Assembly (NCBI RefSeq): GCF_000243255.1
Contig: NZ_CM001436.1
Coordinates: 2,258,957-2,322,956 of the forward strand
Direction: 5' to 3'
DNA from: Methanoplanus limicola DSM 2279
GTDB taxonomy: Archaea; Halobacteriota; Methanomicrobia; Methanomicrobiales; Methanomicrobiaceae
DNA: 64,000 nt
Part shown: positions 56,393-63,341 of the stretch, piece after piece
How positions within the stretch are numbered: position 1 is the stretch's first letter
Layout: every line of letters starts with the position of its first letter
Translations under genes and position numbers: made by a program
Notes under the pieces: model-generated
Database searches by the model: none
What the model saw: the letters and a program-made list of their open reading frames with translations, nothing else
Told to the model about the DNA's origin: nothing

Positions 56393-56603
56393 ACTTCGTA
56401 TCTTATCAGGAAAATAAGTCTGCAAAATACTTTCTCAGCATGGCTTTTCAGAGGTCAGGCAAAAGGGCAGCCACATAATAATGCAAAAACAGATTCCCGG
56501 TTCAACAATTACAGTTCCGGTCCCAAACCATGATGAGATACATACAGGAACACTGCAATCAATTATAAGACAGTCGGGAATTCAAAGAACTGAATTTGAG
56601 TGA
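56385..56603 (+). pseudogene. HicA toxin with a single in-frame TAA
   Basis: The frame from TTG 56385 encodes a full-length HicA ('AKLRILSGK', stop, 'VCKILSQHGFSEVRQKGSHI' and on to 'PVPNHDEIHTGTLQSIIRQ'). Only the TAA at 56415-56417 breaks it, where homologues have Glu (GAA), so a single base change explains it. The dsRNA-binding-like fold and the catalytic His in 'GSHI' are otherwise preserved. Either the toxin was silenced recently or the stop is a sequencing error. Confidence 0.87.
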
Positions 56604-56778
56604 TACTTTAAACTTCAAGATGCCCTCAGCCGTCCATTCCGGAGAAACACAGATAATCTCCAAAACAGGCACACTTCCGGCAGGTTTTACAACCGGAACA
56701 GAAATTCTGCACCAAGGCCCAGGTCGGCAACAAAAAGGTCGCAACAGTTCCCTTCACAATTCAGAGCATCGCCCTGTG
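56604..56778 (+). pseudogene. Truncated, frameshifted copy of the surface protein
   Basis: DNA matches the beta-domain part of 55095-55880 ('INF.MPS.VQSGET' region). One extra A in the run after 'ccggaacagaa' shifts the frame, and corrected reading ends in 'VPFTIQSIAL' then TGA. No start or signal sequence. It shares the same frameshift with the copy at 57454, so that change came before their duplication. Confidence 0.85.
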
Positions 56779-56824
56779 ATTTGCACTGACCCCAAAATAT
56801 ATTTTATTTCAGAGAATAGATAAG

Positions 56825-57055
56825 ATGTACATGCAGACCATAGAGATAACAGATAAACTGTACAAAGAAATTATCGCACAAAGAAAAGGTGGTGAATCCA
56901 TCAGTAAAGTCATAGAACGGAACTGGCGTTCAAATGAATCGGAATACACATTACAATCAACAGACAATAAGAGTGAAGCTTTACAGGAAATAAACGAGAT
57001 CAGAAAAGGTAAATTTTACACAAGAACACAAGTCGAGAAAATGTTAAAGGATTAA
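56825..57055 (+). CDS. Small antitoxin-like protein
   Basis: 76 residues. 'MQTIEITDKLYKEIIAQRKGGESISKVIERN' fits a strand-helix-helix antitoxin N-terminus, and the C-terminus is acidic with 'TRTQVEKMLKD'. It faces, tail to tail, a RelE-like toxin on the other strand, with which it shares three bases at the stop codons. This convergent order is not the usual type II operon, so pairing is a guess. Confidence 0.72.
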   Translation: MYMQTIEITDKLYKEIIAQRKGGESISKVIERNWRSNESEYTLQSTDNKSEALQEINEIRKGKFYTRTQVEKMLKD

Positions 57056-57345
57056 GCAGAATTTAACCAGTTATGGTAATCTTCTTCTGATTTAATAAAA
57101 TATATTTTTGCGTGCCTATATGGCCGGACCCCTACAGGTTCATATACAACGACTCTTTTATGTGGCACTTTTAAACGCCATAACCCATTTAGATTTCCTT
57201 TTAGTTCGTGTTTATCACATTCTCCAAGGACATCGAACAGGTGCTCCTCTAAACAGTACTTAAGCTTTTTTAGAATCAGTTCTTTAATTGATCTGTTTTT
57301 TGCCAGGTATTTTTCAGCTTTTTCAGACATTTCATATTCTGTCAT
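57052..57345 (-). CDS. RelE/ParE-type toxin
   Basis: 97 residues from ATG at 57345 ('MTEYEMSEKAEKYL'; an upstream ATG at 57357 is also possible). 'HELKGNLNGLWRLKVPHKRVVVYEP' is the typical RelE-fold core with the Arg-rich active-site strands, and 'KIYFIKSEEDYHNWL' is the C-terminal strand. It is probably an mRNA-cleaving toxin. It is convergent with the antitoxin-like gene at 56825. No antitoxin precedes it on its own strand. Confidence 0.82.
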   Translation of the reverse strand: MTEYEMSEKAEKYLAKNRSIKELILKKLKYCLEEHLFDVLGECDKHELKGNLNGLWRLKVPHKRVVVYEPVGVRPYRHAKIYFIKSEEDYHNWLNSA

Positions 57346-57453
57346 ATTACCCCTCAAAAAATTAAAGGGTAGCCTGTCAGGTTCCCCTGTGTCTTCTCAA
57401 ATGTTCCTGTTATAGTCTTTTTCATAAATATTACCGCCGGTTTAATCTTCTTC

Positions 57454-57914
57454 GTGCTCTGTGGTGTGGACAAATTATATAGCCAGATGGATGTCATTAA
57501 CCAGCATATGAATAACAACCGGAGTATTCCCAAACCTCAGCAGATGGAAAATAATCAACAGACAGGTAAAAATCAGCACATGATAAACAACCAAAAGACG
57601 ATTGAAAATAAAACGGGAAAATCAGGAGAATCAATAAAAACGATGAAAAAGATGCAGATAACCTCAGCAATCCTCCTCATACCCCTCATCACAGCCGGCA
57701 CTGCCCCGGCATACATCATAAACTTCAAGATGCCCTCAGCCGTTCAGTCCGGAGAAACACCGGCAATCTCCAAAACAGGCCCACTTCCGGCAGGGTTTAC
57801 AACCGGAATAAAAATTCTGCACAAAGGCCCAGGTCGGCAACAAAAAGGTTGCAACAGTTCCCTTCACAATTCAGAACAATTGGCCTGTGGTCTGCTGAAG
57901 TAAATACTCAAATA
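57454..57914 (+). pseudogene. Second degenerate copy of the surface protein
   Basis: The N-terminal part is intact (Asn/Gln-rich start, signal segment 'AILLIPLITAGTAPA', then 'YIINFKMPSAVQSGET'). The frame breaks at an extra A in 'ataaaaattctg', as in the copy at 56604, and again near 57886 ('aacaattggcc'). After the Trp-Ser-Ala-Glu equivalent it joins directly to sequence found downstream of the intact gene, so the stalk and anchor are deleted. A decayed paralogue. Confidence 0.82.
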
Positions 57915-58073
57915 TCATCTTTTGAAGAGATGAATAAAAAAGACTCTGACCATCAGAACATATTGCTGCCGGAGATGAATATGACGCCCTATCTGATCGT
58001 GAATGTAATATCCGGCATTAAAAAAGGCTTTAATGACCTGATCTCCTGACAATACAGGAATTTTAGCACTCAT
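57915..58073 (-). pseudogene. HicA toxin, 5' half only
   Basis: It reads ATG AGT GCT AAA... 'MSAKIPVLSGDQVIKAF' and 'AGYYIHDQIGRHIHLR', a clear HicA N-terminus, then runs into unrelated sequence and a stop at 57915. The C-terminal half ('TIPNH...GTL..I.RQAG' in relatives) is missing. Its start overlaps the stop of a HicB remnant by ATGA. Confidence 0.82.
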
Positions 58074-58198
58074 ACATTTACTGCAGCAAAAGTTTCAGTC
58101 ATCCCTTTTGCAGGCCTTAATGGGATACCCTCTTCTGCAGGAGATTTCAGATGAAGTTCTATAGCTTCTTCTAATTCTGGTATTGCTTCTTTAAAAAG
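58070..58198 (-). pseudogene. HicB antitoxin, 3' remnant
   Basis: 42 codons before the stop at 58070 read 'LEEAIELHLKSPAEEGIPL' in the style of the HicB C-terminus. An in-frame stop lies just upstream, and the N-terminal half is gone. The truncation point is close to a dispersed element at 58220. Together with the HicA fragment it is a dead module. Confidence 0.75.
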
Positions 58199-58219
58199 TC
58201 ATTCCTCTGCCAGTCTCCT

Positions 58220-58274
58220 ATGAAACAATAACTGTTTCATTCATCATCTGTGAACCCTCAGGCTCATGGGTGAC
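58220..58274 (-). repeat. 55-bp dispersed element, copy C
   Basis: On the minus strand it starts 'gtcacccatgagcctgagg' and ends in a 'gaaac...gtttc' hairpin followed by 'atagg'. It sits about 20 bp upstream of a truncated hicB remnant and may have taken part in its truncation. Confidence 0.85.
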
Positions 58275-58576
58275 TTTTTTAACCTGCATAACCAGATGAA
58301 AGAGTCGTATCAGTCTCATCATGATGCCTTATCTGAAATTATCTCATCATATAAAAGGAAGTGCAGCCTTATCTTCCGGACTTAAGACTTATCCCGGATA
58401 CTCTGAAAAATAACCATCCGGCCCTTTCCTGTTATCTTTCCGGTTCTAACATCAAAAAAAACTTCAGAGTTTAAAACTTCAGATTACAAATAGTTCAGGA
58501 CACCGGCGATCCACCCCTGGAAAGTCCACCAGAGCCAGAGAAAAAACTTTAAAGTATAAAACTTTAAAGTACACAC
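58275..58576. other. 302-bp spacer before the DUF234 ATPase
   Basis: A+T-rich, no gene seen. Near the right end 'aactttaaagtataaaactttaaagtacac' contains a direct repeat of 'aactttaaagta', which could be a promoter or regulator site for the ATPase gene at 58577. Confidence 0.45.
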
Positions 58577-60019
58577 ATGGCAAAACCACCTTTCCTTGGC
58601 AGACAGTCTGAAATGTCATCCTTAAACAGCAGATGGAAGGGCAAAAGTCCGGAATTCATCGTCATCTACGGGCGAAGAAGAGTTGGAAAATCCGAACTTA
58701 TCGACAGATTCCTCAACAAAAAAAAAGGCCTCCGCCTGCTTGCAAGGGAAGAAGCCAAAGAACTTCAGCTGAGACGGTTTTCAGAAGAAGTTGCAGACTA
58801 CTTCAACGATGACTTCCTCAGAAAAACAGGATTCTCAGACTGGGACTCCTTCTTTGAATACCTGTACCAAAAATCTGATGAAAGAATAATAATTGCCATA
58901 GACGAATTCCCCTACCTCGTAAAGGAAGATAATGCACTGCCCTCCATCCTGCAGTCATTCTGGGACCTAAAACTTAAATACACAAAAATATTCCTGATAC
59001 TCTGTGGGTCATCAATAAGAATGATGGAATCAATGGTCATGGAATACAGCAGTCCCCTTTACGGGAGAAGAACAGGACAGATCCTGCTCAGACCACTCCA
59101 TTTCATCCACATATACGATTATATCAAAGACATAAAAAAATCCATAAATTATTTCTCAGTATATGGCGGAATTCCGGCTTACATCACCGGTCTTAACATC
59201 AGTCAGAGTATAGAGAAGAGCATAACAGATAATATCTTCAGAAAGGACTCCTACCTCTTAAGGGATATTGAATTCGTACTCAGAAATGAACTCAGCGAAC
59301 CAAGATATTACTTCTCAATACTCCTCTCGATCTCAAACGGAAATCACTCACAGGGTCTGATCACCAATGACACCGGACTTTCAAAAGGAATTGTAAACAA
59401 ATACCTCTCAACACTAATCGACCTTGACCTCGTAACAAGAAAAGTTCCGGCAACAGTCTCTAAAAGGAGTCACAGAGGACTTTACTACATCAAAGATAAC
59501 CTATTCTTATTCTGGTTTCGGTTTGCATACCCAAATGTTATGCTGATCGAACGTGATTTAGGCGATGCTGCGGTTAAAAAACAGGTCATGCCATATCTCA
59601 GCGATTACACAGGACTCCGTTTTGAAGAGATAGCAGAAGATATTTTCCTCTCAGTAAACGGCAGAGATGTCCTGCCTTTCTTCTTCACCGGATGGGGCAG
59701 CTGGTGGCACAAAGGCGAAGAGATTGACGGGATCTATTACTCAGAGACTGAAAATAAAATCCTCTTCTGTGAATACAAATGGCAGGACAATGTAAAAGCA
59801 GATGTTCTCATCCGGAAACTAAAAGAGAAATCGCAGAAAGTATCATGGAACAGAGATAACCGGACAGAATATTTCTGTATCGTTGCCCGGTCATTTAATA
59901 ATGGGACATGGGAAACATCAGAACAGACCGAAATTTCCGGGAGAGAAAAAGAGGCTGAAAACATAATCCTCCTTGACATAAACGACATTGAGATTTTATG
60001 CAGAAAGGCCTTAGAGTAG
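58577..60019 (+). CDS. Archaeal AAA ATPase with DUF234 domain
   Basis: 480 residues. Walker A 'YGRRRVGKSEL' (about 31-41), Walker B 'IIIAIDEFPYLV' (about 104-115), sensor 'ILCGSSIRMM' and 'SPLYGRRTGQILLRPL' define the archaeal ATPase_2 family. A winged-helix region ('TGLSKGIVNKYLSTLIDLDLV', about 275-295) and a C-terminal DUF234 nuclease-like domain (about 350-480, 'KILFCEYKWQDN') follow. These ATPases are widespread and mobile in archaea. The function is unknown, and a role in DNA transactions or defence is assumed. The N-terminus is complete. The repeated 'aactttaaag' just upstream may be regulatory. Confidence 0.86.
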   Translation: MAKPPFLGRQSEMSSLNSRWKGKSPEFIVIYGRRRVGKSELIDRFLNKKKGLRLLAREEAKELQLRRFSEEVADYFNDDFLRKTGFSDWDSFFEYLYQKSDERIIIAIDEFPYLVKEDNALPSILQSFWDLKLKYTKIFLILCGSSIRMMESMVMEYSSPLYGRRTGQILLRPLHFIHIYDYIKDIKKSINYFSVYGGIPAYITGLNISQSIEKSITDNIFRKDSYLLRDIEFVLRNELSEPRYYFSILLSISNGNHSQGLITNDTGLSKGIVNKYLSTLIDLDLVTRKVPATVSKRSHRGLYYIKDNLFLFWFRFAYPNVMLIERDLGDAAVKKQVMPYLSDYTGLRFEEIAEDIFLSVNGRDVLPFFFTGWGSWWHKGEEIDGIYYSETENKILFCEYKWQDNVKADVLIRKLKEKSQKVSWNRDNRTEYFCIVARSFNNGTWETSEQTEISGREKEAENIILLDINDIEILCRKALE

Positions 60020-60278
60020 TTTTTTCCGGGACAATTCATGTATAATACAGAGAAGTCCCGAAATAACCTCATTTTTTTAAGACCCAAATAAAGCCAATAA
60101 CGGCTTATTCTCCTCCACCCGCTCAGACTTCCGGCGATAATGTCTGCATCAGAAAATTATTATCATATAAGTCATAATAATACATTTACAACAGAAAATG
60201 TGTTTGATTACACATACCGGAAAAACATACTCTAAATCACAAACGACCTGAAAATGAAAAAGGAGTATCAGAGATATA
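60020..60278. other. Spacer with decayed gene end
   Basis: 259 bp with no intact gene. On the minus strand 60077-60133 reads 'RKSERVEENKPLLALFGS' then stop, the same protein tail as at 62056-62142. It lies inside the first of two 77-bp direct repeats. Confidence 0.5.
60094..60170. repeat. 77-bp direct repeat, copy 1
   Basis: About 90% identical to 62103-62179 in the same orientation ('ggcttattctcctccacccg...' to '...atataa'). The two copies bracket a hicB pseudogene, a hicA fragment and a frameshifted DUF1016 gene. Confidence 0.8.
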
Positions 60279-60494
60279 ATGAAATTCAGAATTATCATAG
60301 AAGAAGACGAAGATTAAAATCTTTGTAGCCAAAATGTCCGTCACTTCCGGGATGCATATCTCATAGGCAAAACCAGAACTGAAGCGCTCGAAAATATTAA
60401 AGACGCCGCCAAAGGATACTTAGAAAGCTTAAAGAAGAATAACGAGCCAATTCCGCCATCAATCTACGAAGAAACCGTAGAGATAACAGCCTGA
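60279..60494 (+). pseudogene. HicB antitoxin, frameshifted
   Basis: Start 'MKFRIIIEEDED' and end 'RTEALENIKDAAKGYLESL', 'EPIPPSIYEETVEI' are in one frame and typical of HicB. Between them the frame has a TAA and reads wrongly, while another frame gives 'KIFVAK' and then 'CPSLPGCIS', the expected middle. At least two compensating indels are needed to explain it. Confidence 0.82.
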
Positions 60495-60497
60495 TTT

Positions 60498-60580
60498 ATG
60501 CCAAAATTACCTTTTTAAGAACTCTGCGGATGACTATAATAAGTGCCGGCATTATCCGGATGCAAAACAGTTTATCTTCT
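60498..60580 (+). pseudogene. HicA toxin fragment, 5' part
   Basis: ATG 60498 opens 'MPKLPF' then stop. Further on, another frame gives 'AGIIRMQNS', similar to the HicA 'GSHIRMQN' segment. The 3' part of a HicA gene lies 1.65 kb away at 62235. The gene is therefore broken and perhaps split by rearrangement. Confidence 0.6.
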
Positions 60581-60603
60581 AAAAACTCCTAATTACTGTG
60601 ATT

Positions 60604-61688
60604 TCATCTTCCTTTCAGGCCCAGGTGCGATTTAAGCAACGATTTGTTTTTTGCATTCGCTATTGCACTATCAAGCTTTTGTTTTAATATATCTGGTGGA
60701 AGTAATTCCGTCAGGTACTCTGCAACATGAATACCTGATTTATTCAGTTCTAAAAGTTCAATTGATTCTTTTTTACCCTCTGAGCAGAGAATTATTCCAA
60801 GCGGTGTTTTTTCACCATCAATCATCTCATACTTTTCCAGCCAGCGGAGATATAATTCAGGCTGACCTTTATATCCTGCTTTGAATTTCCCAATCTTCAA
60901 CTCTATTGCAACTAAACGCTTCAGTCTTCTGTGGTAGAATAATAAATCCAGATAATGATCCTCTCCATCTATGATCATCCTCTTTTGCCGTTCAATAAAT
61001 GTGAACCCGGAACCAAGCTCAAGTACAAAATGTTCTATTTCACGTAGAATTGATTGTTCGAGGTCACTCTCACTATATGTATCACTTAGATCAAGGAAAT
61101 CTAAAAGATAAGGATCTTTTAATACAAGACAGGGTTTTATCTCATCCTTCTCTTTTAACGCTTCTAATTCCTGCTTAATCAGTTCATCAGGCTTTTTTGA
61201 TATTGCAGTTCTTTCAAAGAGCATAGAATCAATTTTTTTTCTGAGTGTGCGGACAGACCAGTTTTCAATACGGCACATCTGAGAATAAAAATCCCGCTGA
61301 ATATCATTTTTTATCGGAATTAACACTGTAAAATGAGTCCAGCTCAATTGTCGCATCAGTGATGCGACAATTTCTTCATCCGGAAATACCTCTGAAAATT
61401 GTATCATTCTCCTTAAATTCCCCATCGAAAAACCCCTGCCAAATTCAGCACTCAGAGGAAGAGAGAGTTCATAAATTACCTGCCGGCCATATTACGTTCG
61501 TTTGAAAGAATATCGTTATTTATTCGTCTGCCTATCTTCCAGTAAAGTAAAGTCTGGGTGGCATTAACAACTGAATAAGCAGATTGTTTTGCATCAATAA
61601 TTAAATCCCTTAAATCATCCAACAGAGCACAATTATTAATCTCTGAGTATAAACCCGGGGATACTATTTTATCTTCCTTATCAGTCAT
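60604..61688 (-). pseudogene. DUF1016 / YhcG-type nuclease, single frameshift
   Basis: The N-terminal part ('YSVVNATQTLLYWKIGRRI') ends at a stop at 61476 after 'MAGR', and the rest continues from about 61478 in another frame ('VIYELSLPLSAEFGRGFSM' then 'GNLRRMIQFSEVF'). One base lost in 'ggcaggtaattt' explains it. The nuclease domain further on ('GEDHYLDLLFYHRRLKRLVAIELKIGKFKAGY') is intact, so a late start might still give a C-terminal product of about 273 residues. It is a paralogue of the BREX-linked gene at 41314. Confidence 0.85.
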
Positions 61689-62228
61689 ATTTCTTCAAAT
61701 CCAATACTCTTTATTGCAGTTTTCGCTTAGGAACAGGCAAAAAATAAGACCTGACGGGAGACCACTTATTTTGCCGTTTCCTCTGTCTGCCTGAAAGTTG
61801 GGTTTTTTCCTGCCTTCCCCCATAAAAGAATCTGTTCAGTTTTTACACCCGCACTATTAACTAAACCTTAATAGTCAGGATGTTAACGTACCCATCTCAG
61901 GACACCCGGACTTATGATTGCAGCAGCTACAATCATTCCTCCTGATATAGTAAATATCTGACGTTATCATAAAATAATTCTTTTCATCCGCAGGATTAAT
62001 TTTGGTTCTTCCTCAGATTGTATGAATATATATGCGGCGACTTATAGCTTCCAAGTCATTTATCCCATAGTTTAGCCCTTAATTTCCGGGCAATCTTACT
62101 TCCCAATACCGGCTTATTCTCCTCCACCCGCTCAGATTTCCGGCAATAATGTCTGCATCAGAAATTTATTATCGTATAATATAGACCATCAGACCGACAG
62201 CCATATTATCCTGAGATAGGATAAAGAA
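61689..62228. other. 540-bp decayed region
   Basis: No intact gene. It includes the minus-strand tail remnant at 62056-62142 ('RKSERVEENKPVLGSKIARK') and the second 77-bp repeat. The rest, 61689-62050, shows nothing I recognise. Confidence 0.5.
62103..62179. repeat. 77-bp direct repeat, copy 2
   Basis: Partner of 60094-60170, same orientation. Beyond it the sequence soon enters a HicA 3' remnant, as copy 1 is followed by HicB/HicA remnants. Confidence 0.8.
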
Positions 62229-62234
62229 CCATAC

Positions 62235-62339
62235 AGAAGGCTCACCATACCTAACCACAGGGAAATCGCAAAGGGAACATTAAAGAGTATTCTCAGACAG
62301 GCCGGGCTTACAAAGGAACAATTCCTAAAAATCCTATGA
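62235..62339 (+). pseudogene. HicA toxin, 3' remnant
   Basis: It reads 'RRLTIPNHREIAKGTLKSIL', 'RQAGLTKEQFLKIL' then TGA, the C-terminal half of HicA. The N-terminal half is absent. Its stop codon lies inside the edge of dispersed element copy D (62336). Confidence 0.85.
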
Positions 62340-62389
62340 AAAACTTCTATTTTTCATCCATCATCTGTGAGCCATTGATCATGAGTGAC
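62336..62389 (-). repeat. 54-bp dispersed element, copy D
   Basis: On the minus strand it runs from 'gtcactcatgatc' to a perfect stem 'atgaaaaa', six-base loop, 'tttttcat', then 'agg'. This is the most diverged copy. It adjoins the HicA 3' remnant, supplying bases of its stop codon. Confidence 0.82.
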
Positions 62390-62785
62390 TATTATAAACA
62401 CAAAATTTAAGCCGGAATTCATCTCCCCCTGTACCATCCCTTATCCTTCATAATCCTCACCAGACAGGAATCACAGACATTAACCCGAAACTCCTCACAC
62501 AGAAAACCTCACCTGTCTCTTCCCGCAGATATGACAGGCACCAGGATCCTTATAAACCCCTGAGAAATCTCCGGACTTAAACAGACCCGGAAGAAGACAT
62601 ACGGGGTTTTAACCGGATAAATGATCGAAATACATACATCACCACAAAATTATAGCTCTCAAATCATCTTTAATAAAATGAGTCTGTCAGAGATACCAAT
62701 AGTCCGGAAAACGGGAAACAAAAATTTTGATAATGACAGATTTTATCACATATTCAATACAATATAGTATAATAAAGGAGATGGG
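62390..62785. other. 396-bp spacer, promoter of the DUF4258/YgiT pair
   Basis: No gene seen in most of it. Just before the pair, 'caatacaatatagtataataa' (62755-62775) is a good TATA-like stretch, and 'aaaggag' (62774-62780) is a ribosome-binding site ahead of ATG 62786. Confidence 0.5.
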
Positions 62786-63106
62786 ATGCCGGATTACTCT
62801 TCAAAAATAAACAGATTTCTAACAGAGGACTCATTCATTATTTCAAATCATGCAAGAACAAGGATGTTTGAAAGGAGAGTTTCTACCGCCGGCATAATTA
62901 AATTATTAATGAAAGGTGAGATAATTGAAGAATACCCTGATGATGAACCCTGCCCATCAGTTCTCATGTTAGGATATATATACGACCAGCCATACCATTT
63001 AGTTACAGGCATATGTGAAGACCATTTAAGGATAATTACAGTTTACCTCCCTGATGAGTTACACTGGATTAACCCAAAAATAAGGAGAAAAAATAATGAT
63101 TCCTGA
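62786..63106 (+). CDS. DUF4258 protein, probable toxin
   Basis: 106 residues. 'IISNHARTRMFERRVSTAGIIKLLMKGEIIEEYPDD' and 'GYIYDQPYHLVTGICEDHLRIITVY' are the conserved parts of DUF4258, a small RelE-like fold found with YgiT-type antitoxins. The ribosome-binding site 'aaaggag' is well spaced. It overlaps the downstream zinc-finger gene by 11 bp, so they form a toxin-antitoxin pair (inference from context and family). It appears intact. Confidence 0.82.
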   Translation: MPDYSSKINRFLTEDSFIISNHARTRMFERRVSTAGIIKLLMKGEIIEEYPDDEPCPSVLMLGYIYDQPYHLVTGICEDHLRIITVYLPDELHWINPKIRRKNNDS

Positions 63107-63341
63107 CAGGTGCAGTCATTGTAAAGGAAAATTAGAATACGGAAAGACAGAATTTATCGCAAGAGTGGGCGAAAAAATAATTGTAATCAAAGAGATCCCT
63201 GCATATATATGTAACCAGTGCGGAGAAGCATATTTCACACCGGAAATTTCCCGCAAAATTGATGAAATTATGGAAGACTTCCACAATGACAAAATCTGCT
63301 GCCGTCCGGTTGCAGCCGGAGAAATAGAGATCAGTGCATAA
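63096..63341 (+). CDS. YgiT/MqsA-type zinc-finger antitoxin
   Basis: 81 residues. Two C-x-x-C pairs, 'CSHC' (residues 6-9) and 'CNQC' (about 39-42), form the zinc finger typical of YgiT-type (MqsA N-terminal) proteins. 'GEAYFTPEISRKIDEIM' follows. The C-terminal DNA-binding domain of full MqsA is missing, as usual in the short family. It overlaps the DUF4258 gene by 11 bp. Two or three decayed copies of this gene lie at 26829-27546. Confidence 0.87.
   Translation: MIPDRCSHCKGKLEYGKTEFIARVGEKIIVIKEIPAYICNQCGEAYFTPEISRKIDEIMEDFHNDKICCRPVAAGEIEISA

Noticed and set aside
27335-62389. Dispersed 56-bp element as a simple transcription terminator
   Set aside because: Copies A and B interrupt sequences that exist uninterrupted elsewhere in the window, so insertion explains them better, although a terminator role cannot be excluded.
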